Below, one piece after another: positions 1 to 5,515 of a stretch of DNA of 5,515 nt. The first letter of the stretch is position 1, and each line of letters opens with the position of its first letter. The notes beneath the pieces are model-generated. The model was not told the origin of the DNA, searched no databases, and saw only the letters and a program-made list of their open reading frames with translations. The stretch is from positions 870 to 6,384 of the forward strand of contig DOWI01000040.1 in the NCBI GenBank assembly GCA_003519645.1, in the 5' to 3' direction. The DNA is from Oscillospiraceae bacterium (GTDB taxonomy: Bacteria; Bacillota_A; Clostridia; Oscillospirales; Acutalibacteraceae). The position numbers and the translations under genes are program-made.

Positions 1-151
1 CCCCCAAAGCTGTGTCCGTCTGCCGATGCTGAGTGATGACGCTGCACGCTCCCTCAATCTTTCAAATACCGTAGCAATCGGTGTTTATGAGATTCTGCGC
101 CAATGGGATTTCCCCGGGCTTCGCCGTCAAGGCAATCTGACGAAATATTAG
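1..151 (+). CDS. trmL: tRNA (cytidine(34)-2'-O)-methyltransferase, C-terminal fragment (5' end outside window)
   Basis: Frame 2 is open from the left edge to a TAG at 149-151, giving the last 49 residues of a SPOUT-class methyltransferase. TrmL (CspR/YibK family) uses S-adenosylmethionine to methylate the 2'-hydroxyl of the wobble nucleotide in certain leucine tRNAs, in the cytoplasm. Visible hallmarks are CVRLPM followed by RSLNLSNTVAIGVYEILRQ, the conserved C-terminal piece of the trefoil knot that holds the cofactor and forms the dimer face; Arg-Ser-Leu-Asn-Leu-Ser-Asn is diagnostic. After the knot the chain ends with WDFPGL and a short basic tail. Bacterial TrmL is usually about 150-160 residues, so roughly 100 residues lie to the left of the window. 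The gene converges with spoVT. Other SpoU/TrmH relatives share the fold, but the motif set fits TrmL best. Confidence 0.9.
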   Translation, partial: PQSCVRLPMLSDDAARSLNLSNTVAIGVYEILRQWDFPGLRRQGNLTKY

Positions 152-190
152 TATTAAAATAAAACATAGAAATAAAGAGCTGATGTAAAG

Positions 191-224
191 AAACCGCCCC
201 GTTTATGATCCTTATGGGCGGCTT
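191..224 (-). terminator. Candidate intrinsic terminator of spoVT
   Basis: In the minus-strand RNA, AAGCCGCCC (224-216) pairs with GGGCGGUUU (199-191), a 9-bp stem with one G-U wobble and a 16-nt loop. The 3' arm runs into UUUCUUU. The wobble pair becomes an A-C mismatch in plus-strand RNA, and there is no T-run on the plus side, so the structure best serves transcription leaving spoVT. It lies about 60 nt past the spoVT stop. It could also slow polymerase arriving from trmL. Confidence 0.5.
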
Positions 225-241
225 CAATCAAGTTCTTATAG

Positions 242-280
242 GGGTGTTGTAAAATGAGTTGTATTGATTTTACAACACCC
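242..280. repeat. Perfect 14-bp inverted repeat (hairpin) between converging trmL and spoVT
   Basis: GGGTGTTGTAAAAT at 242-255 is the exact reverse complement of 267-280, with an 11-nt loop. It begins 4 nt after the spoVT stop codon. Neither side is followed by a clear U-run, so it is not a canonical intrinsic terminator. It could block 3' exonucleases on either transcript or act with the 191-224 hairpin as a two-part bidirectional terminator. Confidence 0.6.
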
Positions 281-284
281 TTAA

Positions 285-827
285 TTACTCTTCCATCTGT
301 TTGCCTAAGAATGCAGCAGCAACCTGTGCCAGCTTCACATCTCCCTCGTTGGGAACGGCTCCGCTTTCCGGAAGAAGCAGGATTACGGCTCCGATAACAT
401 CGCCTGCTGCCATAATCGGTGCTACAACGCCGGCATAACGATCTATGCCTTCAACAGGTTGCGTTCTCTTGGACTCGCCTGCAACCGCCACCTTTGTTCG
501 GCGCTGTTCCATAATTTCCTCAACCTGTGCAGAAATACGGCGCTCCATAAACTCCTTGCGCGATACCCCGGCAACTGCAACAACATGGTCACGGTCACAT
601 ATAATTACCGGCATGCCACATGCCCGTGACATGACGTCGGCATAAGGTCCTGTAAACGGGGACATTTCGCCAACAGGCGAATATTTCTTAAATACAACCT
701 CACCGTCATTATCGGTGAATATTTCGAGCACGTCGCCCTCGCGTATACGCATCGTCCTGCGGATTTCTTTAGGGATAACCACCCGACCGAGATCATCAAT
801 TCTTCTAACAATTCCTGTGGCTTTCAT
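285..827 (-). CDS. spoVT: Stage V sporulation protein T, AbrB-type forespore transcription regulator
   Basis: The 180-residue protein matches the usual length of SpoVT (178 in Bacillus subtilis). Residues 1-50 are the swapped-hairpin AbrB DNA-binding domain, opening MKATGIVRRIDDLGRVVIPK and continuing EIRRTMRIREGD, almost identical to the B. subtilis protein as I recall it. Residues about 55-180 form the GAF-like ligand/tetramerisation domain, with the typical VIICDRDHVVAVAG strand-turn-strand and a C-terminal FLGKQMEE. In B. subtilis SpoVT is made in the forespore under sigma-G, tunes the sigma-G regulon up or down, and affects spore coat, resistance and germination; the same role is inferred here. 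The ATG is fixed by GGAGG seven bases upstream and by the family-invariant MKATG start. It is monocistronic by context, with a 472-bp gene-poor gap upstream and hairpins downstream. Related AbrB-GAF paralogues exist, but the N-terminus favours SpoVT itself. Confidence 0.96.
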   Translation of the reverse strand: MKATGIVRRIDDLGRVVIPKEIRRTMRIREGDVLEIFTDNDGEVVFKKYSPVGEMSPFTGPYADVMSRACGMPVIICDRDHVVAVAGVSRKEFMERRISAQVEEIMEQRRTKVAVAGESKRTQPVEGIDRYAGVVAPIMAAGDVIGAVILLLPESGAVPNEGDVKLAQVAAAFLGKQMEE

Positions 828-834
828 CAGAATT

Positions 835-839
835 CCTCC
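835..839 (-). promoter_or_regulatory. Ribosome binding site of spoVT
   Basis: GGAGG in the minus strand lies 7 nt before the ATG at 827-825. It is a strong Shine-Dalgarno match and fixes the start codon. Confidence 0.85.
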
Positions 840-854
840 ATTGTATCGGTTCGG

Positions 855-957
855 ATATTCGTGAGTAGGGCATACGCGGTAGATACTATACGACGTTCGC
901 TCCTACAATTCACGAAGACTTTTACGTGATTATTATCTGTTTTCCAATCACGAATAT
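855..957. repeat. 10-bp inverted repeat bracketing the spoVT upstream region
   Basis: ATATTCGTGA at 855-864 and TCACGAATAT at 948-957 are exact reverse complements, with 83 nt between them. A third copy of the core, TCACGAA, sits at 910-916 and overlaps the -35-like hexamer of the candidate promoter. The arrangement resembles operator half-sites or looping sites, but no known factor can be assigned from sequence. Confidence 0.45.
884..912 (-). promoter_or_regulatory. Weak candidate promoter of spoVT, possibly sporulation sigma type
   Basis: In the minus strand TGAATT (912-907) is followed after 16 nt by TATAGTA (890-884). The elements partly resemble the sigma-G/sigma-F pattern (GHATR, about 18 nt, CATNHTA), but spacing and several bases are off. 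The preference for sigma-G comes from what is known of spoVT in B. subtilis. It lies about 57 nt upstream of the start codon. Confidence 0.25.
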
Positions 958-1065
958 ACGGAAATAAATTTGAATATTTTGGTTATCTAAAACAATTTAA
1001 ACAGGAAATTCTGTTTTAATCATCTATAATTATATGTCCAATTATCAAATAAATTCTAACAATAT

Positions 1066-1122
1066 AAAAAAGCTAAGTATGATAACAGCCGAAGTCAAAT
1101 TCTGCTGTTAACCATACCTAGC
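1066..1122 (-). terminator. Strong intrinsic terminator for the beta-lactamase-like transcript
   Basis: In minus-strand RNA, 1122-1104 (GCUAGGUAUGGUUAACAGC) pairs with 1089-1072 along 18 bp with a single bulged U and two G-U wobbles. It is followed directly by UUUUUUAUAUU (1071 leftwards). In plus-strand RNA the wobbles become A-C mismatches and no T-run follows, so direction is clear. It sits 178 nt beyond the end of the beta-lactamase-like gene, leaving room for the small ORF at 1153-1293 on the same transcript. Confidence 0.85.
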
Positions 1123-1152
1123 CGATAATAGGAATAAAATAGAAGCTTATTC

Positions 1153-1293
1153 TTATATGTTAAATTTGCAGATGTTTTTATGCTCAAGCAGTTTGATGAA
1201 CAATCCGCCTTGAACGGTACAATGCTGAAATTCTATGTGAATAGAAGTGATGGTATCGTGTTCATGATGGTTTGACATCGTCCAAAACCACAT
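1153..1293 (-). CDS. Possible small His-rich protein (46 aa) or gene remnant downstream of the beta-lactamase-like gene
   Basis: An ATG only 6 nt after the stop codon of the beta-lactamase-like gene opens a 46-codon frame ending in TAA, before the shared terminator. A second in-frame ATG at 1278-1276 would give 41 residues starting MSNHHEHDTITSIHIEF. The product has six histidines and two cysteines, including a HHEH cluster near the start, and no membrane segment. I do not recognise a family. Against it: no good Shine-Dalgarno is visible before either ATG, and a frame of this length can occur by chance. For it: tight coupling to the upstream stop and a position inside the inferred transcript. 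It could also be the tail of a decayed gene. No function is proposed. Confidence 0.28.
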   Translation of the reverse strand: MWFWTMSNHHEHDTITSIHIEFQHCTVQGGLFIKLLEHKNICKFNI

Positions 1294-1299
1294 TATATA

Positions 1300-2634
1300 T
1301 CATGATGTTTTTGATTTCAGTATTTTCGAATATACCAGATTTAAAATATCGTAGGATATTGCATAATTGCCTGTTTTGTTTTTATTGCGATCACACCCGT
1401 TTGTAATGAACACAACTCCGGTTTTGTCCTCGCGGTCATAATACATGCCAGCAACCATACCATAAGCCTGACCACTGTGTCCGTGCAGCTTCCTGCCCTT
1501 TACGAGACTGGTTGTCATGGCTAGGGTAAGGCCGGCATCATTGCCGTTGTCTTTAACCTGAGGTGTATTGATTTTTTTTATTGCGCTCTTCTCTATTATC
1601 TGTTTGCCCTGATAACTGCCGTCATTGCAAAGCAGCATGGCAAGCTTGGCCAGATCAACCGCAGAAATAATCAGATCACCGTGGGCAAGCAAATACATCT
1701 GTCCGATAGGGAAATGACTGTATGCGCTTTCGATGCGGTTCCATTTTTTAAGATTTACCGTCCGATATCTTCCACTATACATGCTGGCAAGGTTATTTTT
1801 ATCCTTAATTTTGGTTCTGATATAACCGGCATCGATTCCCATGGGTTTCATCAGTGCTTCCTCGGCATAATCATAAAATCTCTTTCCTGTGGCTCCTTCA
1901 ATCACACCTGCCAAAAGCCCCGCTCCAAAATTGGAGTAGACAAATCTTGAGCCGGGTTTGCCTTTGTGGAAGAATTCTCCGCCTTTTACGATTGTTTTGA
2001 GGGTTACAAACGGTTTCACATCGGTTGCTCTGACAAAATCAGGGTTTGAATCGATTATTCCGCTTGTATGGGTAAGCAGGTTCCATGTAGTAATCGGCGT
2101 CTTTGGATAATAGGGTGAGCGAATTTTAAGACCTATGTAGTCAGAAATGTCTTTGTTTATATCTATTTTCCCTTTTTCGGCAAGATCCATTGTCATCATG
2201 CCGGATATCGCTTTTGATATGGATGCAATACGGTATTTTGTGTTTTTGTTCGCCTTGATATTCTGTTCCTTATCGGAATATCCATATGATTGGATATATA
2301 GAATATCTTGCCCGCGGAATACTGCAAGAGACATGCCGACAATATGATGCTTTTTGGAGAGGCTTTTGACCTGATCCGAAATGCGTTTGGGCTGCTGCAT
2401 TTTAGAATTTGAAGTTTGAGTGGGAGTTTTAGATGTTGTCATTCCGGTTGATCGAGTGGCAATTGATTTTGATGCGGTTGTGTCTGCTATGGTTGTTTGG
2501 TCTGTAATGTGAGAGGCAGCAATCCCAAGATCTACGTTGGCTACCTCGATTACTCTATCATCCAGTGTGCTGAAATTGAATAACATAAGCATTAGCACGG
2601 ATAACAAACCCAATCCTGCAATTCTTTGTTTCAC
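1300..2634 (-). CDS. Serine hydrolase of the beta-lactamase / PBP4* family (class C beta-lactamase fold), membrane-anchored or secreted
   Basis: The 444-residue protein has an N-terminal hydrophobic segment (about residues 5-23, after a basic MKQR) that should act as signal peptide or membrane anchor. A Ser/Thr/Lys-rich, probably extended stalk follows at about 45-85. The catalytic domain (about 88-440) carries all three family motifs: SISK with nucleophile Ser138 and Lys141, YSN at 233-235 and HSG at 386-388. The family-typical LLTHTSGI lies at 186-193. Members act outside the membrane as D-Ala-D-Ala carboxypeptidases, esterases, D-amino-acid amidases or true beta-lactamases; motifs alone do not decide which, so no gene symbol is given. 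The start is GTG with AGGGAG ten bases upstream; the nearby ATG at 2644 is out of frame. The gene looks more AT-rich than its neighbours. It has its own promoter and a downstream terminator. Confidence 0.92.
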   Translation of the reverse strand: MKQRIAGLGLLSVLMLMLFNFSTLDDRVIEVANVDLGIAASHITDQTTIADTTASKSIATRSTGMTTSKTPTQTSNSKMQQPKRISDQVKSLSKKHHIVGMSLAVFRGQDILYIQSYGYSDKEQNIKANKNTKYRIASISKAISGMMTMDLAEKGKIDINKDISDYIGLKIRSPYYPKTPITTWNLLTHTSGIIDSNPDFVRATDVKPFVTLKTIVKGGEFFHKGKPGSRFVYSNFGAGLLAGVIEGATGKRFYDYAEEALMKPMGIDAGYIRTKIKDKNNLASMYSGRYRTVNLKKWNRIESAYSHFPIGQMYLLAHGDLIISAVDLAKLAMLLCNDGSYQGKQIIEKSAIKKINTPQVKDNGNDAGLTLAMTTSLVKGRKLHGHSGQAYGMVAGMYYDREDKTGVVFITNGCDRNKNKTGNYAISYDILNLVYSKILKSKTS

Positions 2635-2644
2635 AAACCCGCAT

Positions 2645-2650
2645 CTCCCT
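2645..2650 (-). promoter_or_regulatory. Ribosome binding site selecting the GTG start of the beta-lactamase-like gene
   Basis: AGGGAG in the minus strand ends 10 nt before the GTG at 2634-2632. The spacing is slightly long. No in-frame ATG lies between it and the signal-peptide region, so GTG is the best start. Confidence 0.6.
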
Positions 2651-2685
2651 AATGATACAATTTAATACAAATCTTCTAAATAAAT

Positions 2686-2714
2686 ATTATAGTATTTTAT
2701 TAATGTATTGGGAA
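2686..2714 (-). promoter_or_regulatory. Sigma-A-type promoter of the beta-lactamase-like gene
   Basis: In the minus strand TTCCCA (2714-2709, 4 of 6 matches to TTGACA) is followed after exactly 17 nt by a perfect TATAAT (2691-2686). The -10 element is about 50 nt upstream of the GTG start, inside AT-rich non-coding DNA. The weak -35 suggests modest or activator-helped expression, but no operator is evident. Confidence 0.6.
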
Positions 2715-2794
2715 TTTGTGTTAAGCAAAATTAAGGAAATGTTTACAATTAAAAACGCTAAAGGCATATTTTGAATGATTTATTGGCCAAAGCC

Positions 2795-2839
2795 CATACA
2801 AAAACAGGTGCTATGGAATACAGCACCTGTTTTTGTATG
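2795..2839 (-). terminator. Intrinsic terminator of the yerB-like gene (perfect 18-bp hairpin)
   Basis: CATACAAAAACAGGTGCT at 2795-2812 is the exact reverse complement of 2822-2839, with a 9-nt loop. The GC-rich core AGGTGCT/AGCACCT is flanked by A and T runs, so each strand reads as stem followed by GUUUUUGU. It begins 24 nt past the stop of the yerB-like gene, which is the natural user. The symmetry means it could also stop plus-strand transcription. Confidence 0.85.
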
Positions 2840-2863
2840 TTGTATTAAGTTGAATAGGTGTTT

Positions 2864-3934
2864 TTAGGATAGCACCGTTTTTGAAGCGTTGCTTTTATCT
2901 GTCAGACAAATATAGGGTTTTCCTGCCTTTACAGTGAGCGCCGTGCCATCATATTCGGTAAATTTCAATTGATTTTTGGTTCGTGTCCATCGAATCTGTC
3001 GACTGGTTCCCTCGGTTACAAGAACCCCTGTACCGCCTTGCAGTTCAAAACCGATTGTTCTTTCGTTTTCGCTGTATTTTCTGTCATACATAATAAAGAT
3101 GTTTGTAGCGGTAATTGCAACCCCGCCCTTTGATTTATGAACCTGTCCGCCTGCCAGTGTCCCATTGTTTTTGGTATAAAGCCCGGACTTGGCGTTGTAA
3201 CGGAAGCTGATTGTCTGAAGCCCGGACAAGCGTACCTCTACGTTGCTGCCCGCACCCGAACCTTTTTCCGATGTGCCGTATGTAATGGGAGGAGTCTTTG
3301 AAAATTTTGTTGAGAACCCAAAGGACTTTATCCTTTTGCTCAGCTTATCACCGGCGGTCAGCATGCTGTATTCAAGTCCCTTTGTACGGCGAAGCTCGGC
3401 ATCTCTCCAGAAAGCGGAGTTATTGATGCCGTAAAGCGCATCTATATTGCCGACGTCTGCCGTTTTTAGCAGAGCTTTCCCTGTTTTGCTCCCGCCTGCA
3501 TGAACATAGATGGAATTCAGTGATTCGGCAATCTTAATAAACGGCGTACGGGCGCTGCGAATAGGACCCAGTTTATTCGGCACACGGGAAACCCCGGTAA
3601 AGACTGCCATGATACGTGTGATACCGCCCTCGGTTTCGGCTTCCACATACATATCCGCCTTATCCAGATTAATCTGTGGACGGGAACGACTGTCGTTTCC
3701 GGTCATAAACGCCACCGGGCGAACCCAACTGCCCGGCTGAATATCTGCTACTCCTGTAAGCGGGTTGACGTCCTTTGGGGCTTTGGTTGTTGATGTGGCT
3801 GTTGGCGTTTGGGATGTTTGGCTGCTTACGGCCGATGAACTGCTTTGTGGATTCTTGGGCTGGTTGCAGGCAATGAGTGAAAGCGCAGTAATCAAAACGA
3901 CACAGGCAATCGTAAAAGCTTTACTTGGGGACAT
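2864..3934 (-). CDS. yerB: YerB-like DUF3048 domain lipoprotein
   Basis: The 356-residue product begins with a lipoprotein signal peptide: basic start, hydrophobic residues about 7-21 and lipobox LIAC with the lipidated Cys at 23. It should be anchored to the outer face of the cytoplasmic membrane. A Ser/Thr/Pro-rich spacer (about 28-54) leads to the DUF3048 N-terminal domain, opening NPLTG at 57-61 and showing RPVAFMTGN, RSRPQINLDKAD and the strongly conserved GPIRSAR at 123-129. The C-terminal DUF3048 domain (about 215-350) ends with AGKPYICL, where relatives often have PGKTWI. YerB-family proteins are widespread in sporulating Bacillota; their biochemical role is not established, and the symbol is given by family resemblance only. 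The ATG has GAAAGG nine bases upstream. The gene has its own near-consensus promoter and a strong terminator, so it is probably monocistronic, apart from possible read-through from the GH13 gene. Confidence 0.92.
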   Translation of the reverse strand: MSPSKAFTIACVVLITALSLIACNQPKNPQSSSSAVSSQTSQTPTATSTTKAPKDVNPLTGVADIQPGSWVRPVAFMTGNDSRSRPQINLDKADMYVEAETEGGITRIMAVFTGVSRVPNKLGPIRSARTPFIKIAESLNSIYVHAGGSKTGKALLKTADVGNIDALYGINNSAFWRDAELRRTKGLEYSMLTAGDKLSKRIKSFGFSTKFSKTPPITYGTSEKGSGAGSNVEVRLSGLQTISFRYNAKSGLYTKNNGTLAGGQVHKSKGGVAITATNIFIMYDRKYSENERTIGFELQGGTGVLVTEGTSRQIRWTRTKNQLKFTEYDGTALTVKAGKPYICLTDKSNASKTVLS

Positions 3935-3982
3935 AATATCCGACCTTTCGGGTAGAATTTACATAAATCAAACGACTTGAAA

Positions 3983-4011
3983 ATTATACTGCAACAAAAC
4001 ATAAATTTCAA
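3983..4011 (-). promoter_or_regulatory. Near-consensus sigma-A promoter of the yerB-like gene
   Basis: In the minus strand TTGAAA (4011-4006, 5 of 6 consensus) is followed after 17 nt by a perfect TATAAT (3988-3983). The -10 element is 48 nt upstream of the ATG at 3934. It lies wholly within the 97-bp gap downstream of the GH13 gene and predicts steady, vegetative expression. Confidence 0.8.
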
Positions 4012-4031
4012 TGACTATATATTCCGAATCA

Positions 4032-5515
4032 CTATACATCCTGAATTGTGACGATAGCGCAGCCGACAGGGGGCAGATGCAAAACCGAACCGGTAATGCT
4101 CCCTTCTCCCATACATACCGTGCATTGGTGCCAGTGATTTGGCAGCGCAATCCTGCTGTCTTGGTCTCCAGCGTTAACCGCGCATAGGAGCTTTGAGCCT
4201 TCTGCGCTGCGCTCATAGCAAGCTATGTTTTGGTTGCCGTATACAGGAATAAACATGCCGTCCTTTAAAGCGGGACAAGCAGCTCTGAGCTTTCCAAGGC
4301 GGCGGTACCAACCGACAAGGTCCGCATCCTCTTTGCCCCACGGATAACAGCCACGGTTAAATGGATCTCTATAGCCCTCCATGCCGGCTTCATCGCCGTA
4401 AAAAACGCAAGGAACGCCGGGCAGTGTGTATTGTAAAGCCGATGCCAATCGCATAAGTGAAAGACCGCGTTGTCTTTCCTGCTCCGACAGCTGCTGTTTA
4501 GATTGCCATACCCTGTCACGTGAACCTGCAGGCTGTCCTGCAAGCGCAGTTAACGCTCTTTCGGTGTCATGAGTACCGATATGATTCATGAGAAGGCGGG
4601 TCACTGCCGGCGGATAATTCTCTACAATATCCATGATATGCCCCATAAATTCGGATGCCTCTCCGCCCCGTAGATATTGAATAATCGCATCTCTGAAAGG
4701 ATAATTCATTACGCTGTCAAGCTGTCCGCCCAGCAGGTATCGGCGCAGACCGCCGTGGCTGGTTTTATTGCTGGCATCTTCCCAGACCTCCCCCAGTACA
4801 ACCGCTTCCGGATTTTCTGCTTTCACTGCAGAATAAAGGACGTCAAGAAACTCATCCGGAAGCTCGTCTGCCACATCAAGCCGCCATCCCGCAGCACCAT
4901 GATGTATGCGAGAACCGACAATCCCGTCTTTGCCTGTGATAAAGCGGATAAAACCCAGATCGGTTTCATCCACTTCGGGTAGGGTCGACACTCCCCACCA
5001 AGCCTTATAATGATTTGGCCAGTGCTCAAAGTGATACCATGAAAAGTAAGGCGATTCTCGAGTCTGCCAAGCACCGGGAGAGTCATATCGCCCGTTTTGG
5101 TTAAAGTACAGACTATCCGAGCCGGTGTGACTGAATACACCATCCAGAATCACACCAATCCCGACCTGACGGGCAGCATCAACCAGGGAACGAAAATCCT
5201 CTTCGGTTCCCAGTAGGGGGTCGATTTGCATATAATCAGCCGTATTATAACGATGGTTGGAATGGGCTTCAAAGATGGGATTCAGATAAATGCAAGTAAC
5301 GCCAAGCGAAGCAAGATGGTCGAGTCGCTGCTCAATTCCCTTTAAATCACCGCAAAAATAATCATTATTTTGTATTACACCGTTTTCATCCGGTTGCCAG
5401 TGTGGTTGTCCACCCCAGTCGCTTCGTAAAATGCGATCATTGGGGATGTTATCCTTTCCCTGCCCCGAGCGAGCAAAACGATCAGGAAAAATCTGATACA
5501 TGATTCCGCCCGACG
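4032..5515 (-). CDS. GH13 alpha-amylase / neopullulanase-like glycosidase (N-terminus outside window)
   Basis: A retaining alpha-glucan hydrolase of family GH13. The frame stays open to the right edge and reads SGGIMYQIFPDRF across the first visible Met (5501). YQIFPDRF is an internal family motif at the start of the catalytic barrel, so the true start lies beyond the window, probably behind an N-terminal beta-sandwich domain. Counting from that Met, conserved regions are: LNPIFEA (73-79) with NHRYNTADY, region I DGVFSH (120-125), region II GWRLDVADE with nucleophile Asp209, region III LGEVWED with acid/base Glu238, region IV HDTER with Asp312, and PGVPCVFYGDEAGM (361-374). A C-terminal beta domain follows from about 415. 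The triad is complete. This motif set is typical of cyclomaltodextrinase, neopullulanase or maltogenic amylase enzymes acting on maltodextrins. Substrate and location (cytosol or secreted) cannot be settled without the N-terminus. It ends 97 bp before yerB with no visible terminator. Confidence 0.94.
   Translation of the reverse strand, partial: SGGIMYQIFPDRFARSGQGKDNIPNDRILRSDWGGQPHWQPDENGVIQNNDYFCGDLKGIEQRLDHLASLGVTCIYLNPIFEAHSNHRYNTADYMQIDPLLGTEEDFRSLVDAARQVGIGVILDGVFSHTGSDSLYFNQNGRYDSPGAWQTRESPYFSWYHFEHWPNHYKAWWGVSTLPEVDETDLGFIRFITGKDGIVGSRIHHGAAGWRLDVADELPDEFLDVLYSAVKAENPEAVVLGEVWEDASNKTSHGGLRRYLLGGQLDSVMNYPFRDAIIQYLRGGEASEFMGHIMDIVENYPPAVTRLLMNHIGTHDTERALTALAGQPAGSRDRVWQSKQQLSEQERQRGLSLMRLASALQYTLPGVPCVFYGDEAGMEGYRDPFNRGCYPWGKEDADLVGWYRRLGKLRAACPALKDGMFIPVYGNQNIACYERSAEGSKLLCAVNAGDQDSRIALPNHWHQCTVCMGEGSITGSVLHLPPVGCAIVTIQDV

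Larger units (their letters stand above)
828..1299. other. Gene-poor intergenic region between spoVT and the beta-lactamase-like gene
   Basis: This 472-bp stretch has no confident gene. Its left half is the spoVT upstream region (ribosome binding site, promoter-like sequence, inverted repeat). About 957-1065 is very AT-rich and non-coding in appearance, with only a weak hairpin at 997-1019 (AAACAG/CTGTTT). Then come the terminator at 1066-1122 and a possible small minus-strand ORF at 1153-1293. I see no tRNA, riboswitch or insertion-sequence ends. Confidence 0.7.

Noticed and set aside
605..811. 68-codon minus-strand ORF inside spoVT
   Set aside because: It is a different frame of the highly conserved spoVT coding sequence.
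1681..2347. Plus-strand ORFs opposite the beta-lactamase-like gene
   Set aside because: The minus-strand frame carries all catalytic motifs of a known family; the opposite frames have no recognisable domain.
2632..2644. ATG at 2644 as start of the beta-lactamase-like gene
   Set aside because: It is 10 nt upstream of the GTG and out of frame, so it cannot encode the hydrolase.
2795..2839. Perfect 18-bp inverted repeat as a mobile-element end or attachment site
   Set aside because: Its short loop, flanking A/T runs and position just past a stop codon fit an intrinsic terminator; no transposase or matching second copy is present.
3968..4216. 82-codon minus-strand ORF spanning the end of the GH13 gene and the yerB promoter
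   Set aside because: It overlaps the GH13 C-terminal coding frame and the near-consensus yerB promoter, and its product resembles no family; it is an alternative-frame shadow.
4677..5143. Plus-strand ORF 4677-4982 and minus-strand ORF 4823-5143
   Set aside because: Both lie wholly inside the GH13 catalytic core in other frames, without family features.
1..5515. CRISPR array, tRNA/rRNA, toxin-antitoxin, phage or defence island
   Set aside because: I saw no regularly spaced repeats, RNA gene signatures or characteristic protein motifs on either strand; every long frame belongs to a common chromosomal family.

Overview
The window reads as ordinary chromosome from a spore-forming, Gram-positive member of the Clostridia (Bacillota), plausibly an Oscillospiraceae-like lineage. 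The evidence is a near-textbook SpoVT, a YerB-type (DUF3048) lipoprotein, a clostridial-type GH13 glycosidase, strong AGGAGG-like ribosome binding sites, sigma-A-type promoters and several intrinsic terminators. The placement below class level is inference.

Layout, left to right. Positions 1-151 (+) hold the last 49 codons of trmL, the tRNA wobble-position 2'-O-methyltransferase. It converges on spoVT (285-827, -), and the gap between them holds two hairpins. Positions 828-1299 have no confident gene. They hold the spoVT control region, including a 10-bp inverted repeat around a promoter-like sequence, then a strong minus-strand terminator (1066-1122), then a possible 46-codon ORF (1153-1293, -). 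Positions 1300-2634 (-) encode a membrane-anchored or secreted serine hydrolase of the beta-lactamase/PBP4* family. It starts with GTG and has its own promoter. An 18-bp perfect hairpin (2795-2839) separates it from the yerB-like lipoprotein gene (2864-3934, -), which has an almost consensus sigma-A promoter (3983-4011). The right end (4032-5515, -) is a GH13 alpha-amylase/neopullulanase-like gene whose 5' end lies beyond the window.

How the genes relate. All genes except trmL are on the minus strand, but this is not one operon. The yerB-like, beta-lactamase-like and spoVT genes each have a candidate promoter and a downstream hairpin, so they look like separate transcription units. The only likely read-through is from the GH13 gene into yerB, where I see no terminator. 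The roles are diverse: tRNA modification, late forespore gene control, cell-envelope hydrolase, surface lipoprotein and alpha-glucan breakdown.

I found no CRISPR array, tRNA, rRNA, insertion sequence, phage gene, toxin-antitoxin pair or defence module. I see no convincing new biological system. The items most worth a second look are the small His-rich ORF behind the beta-lactamase-like gene and the inverted repeat upstream of spoVT.
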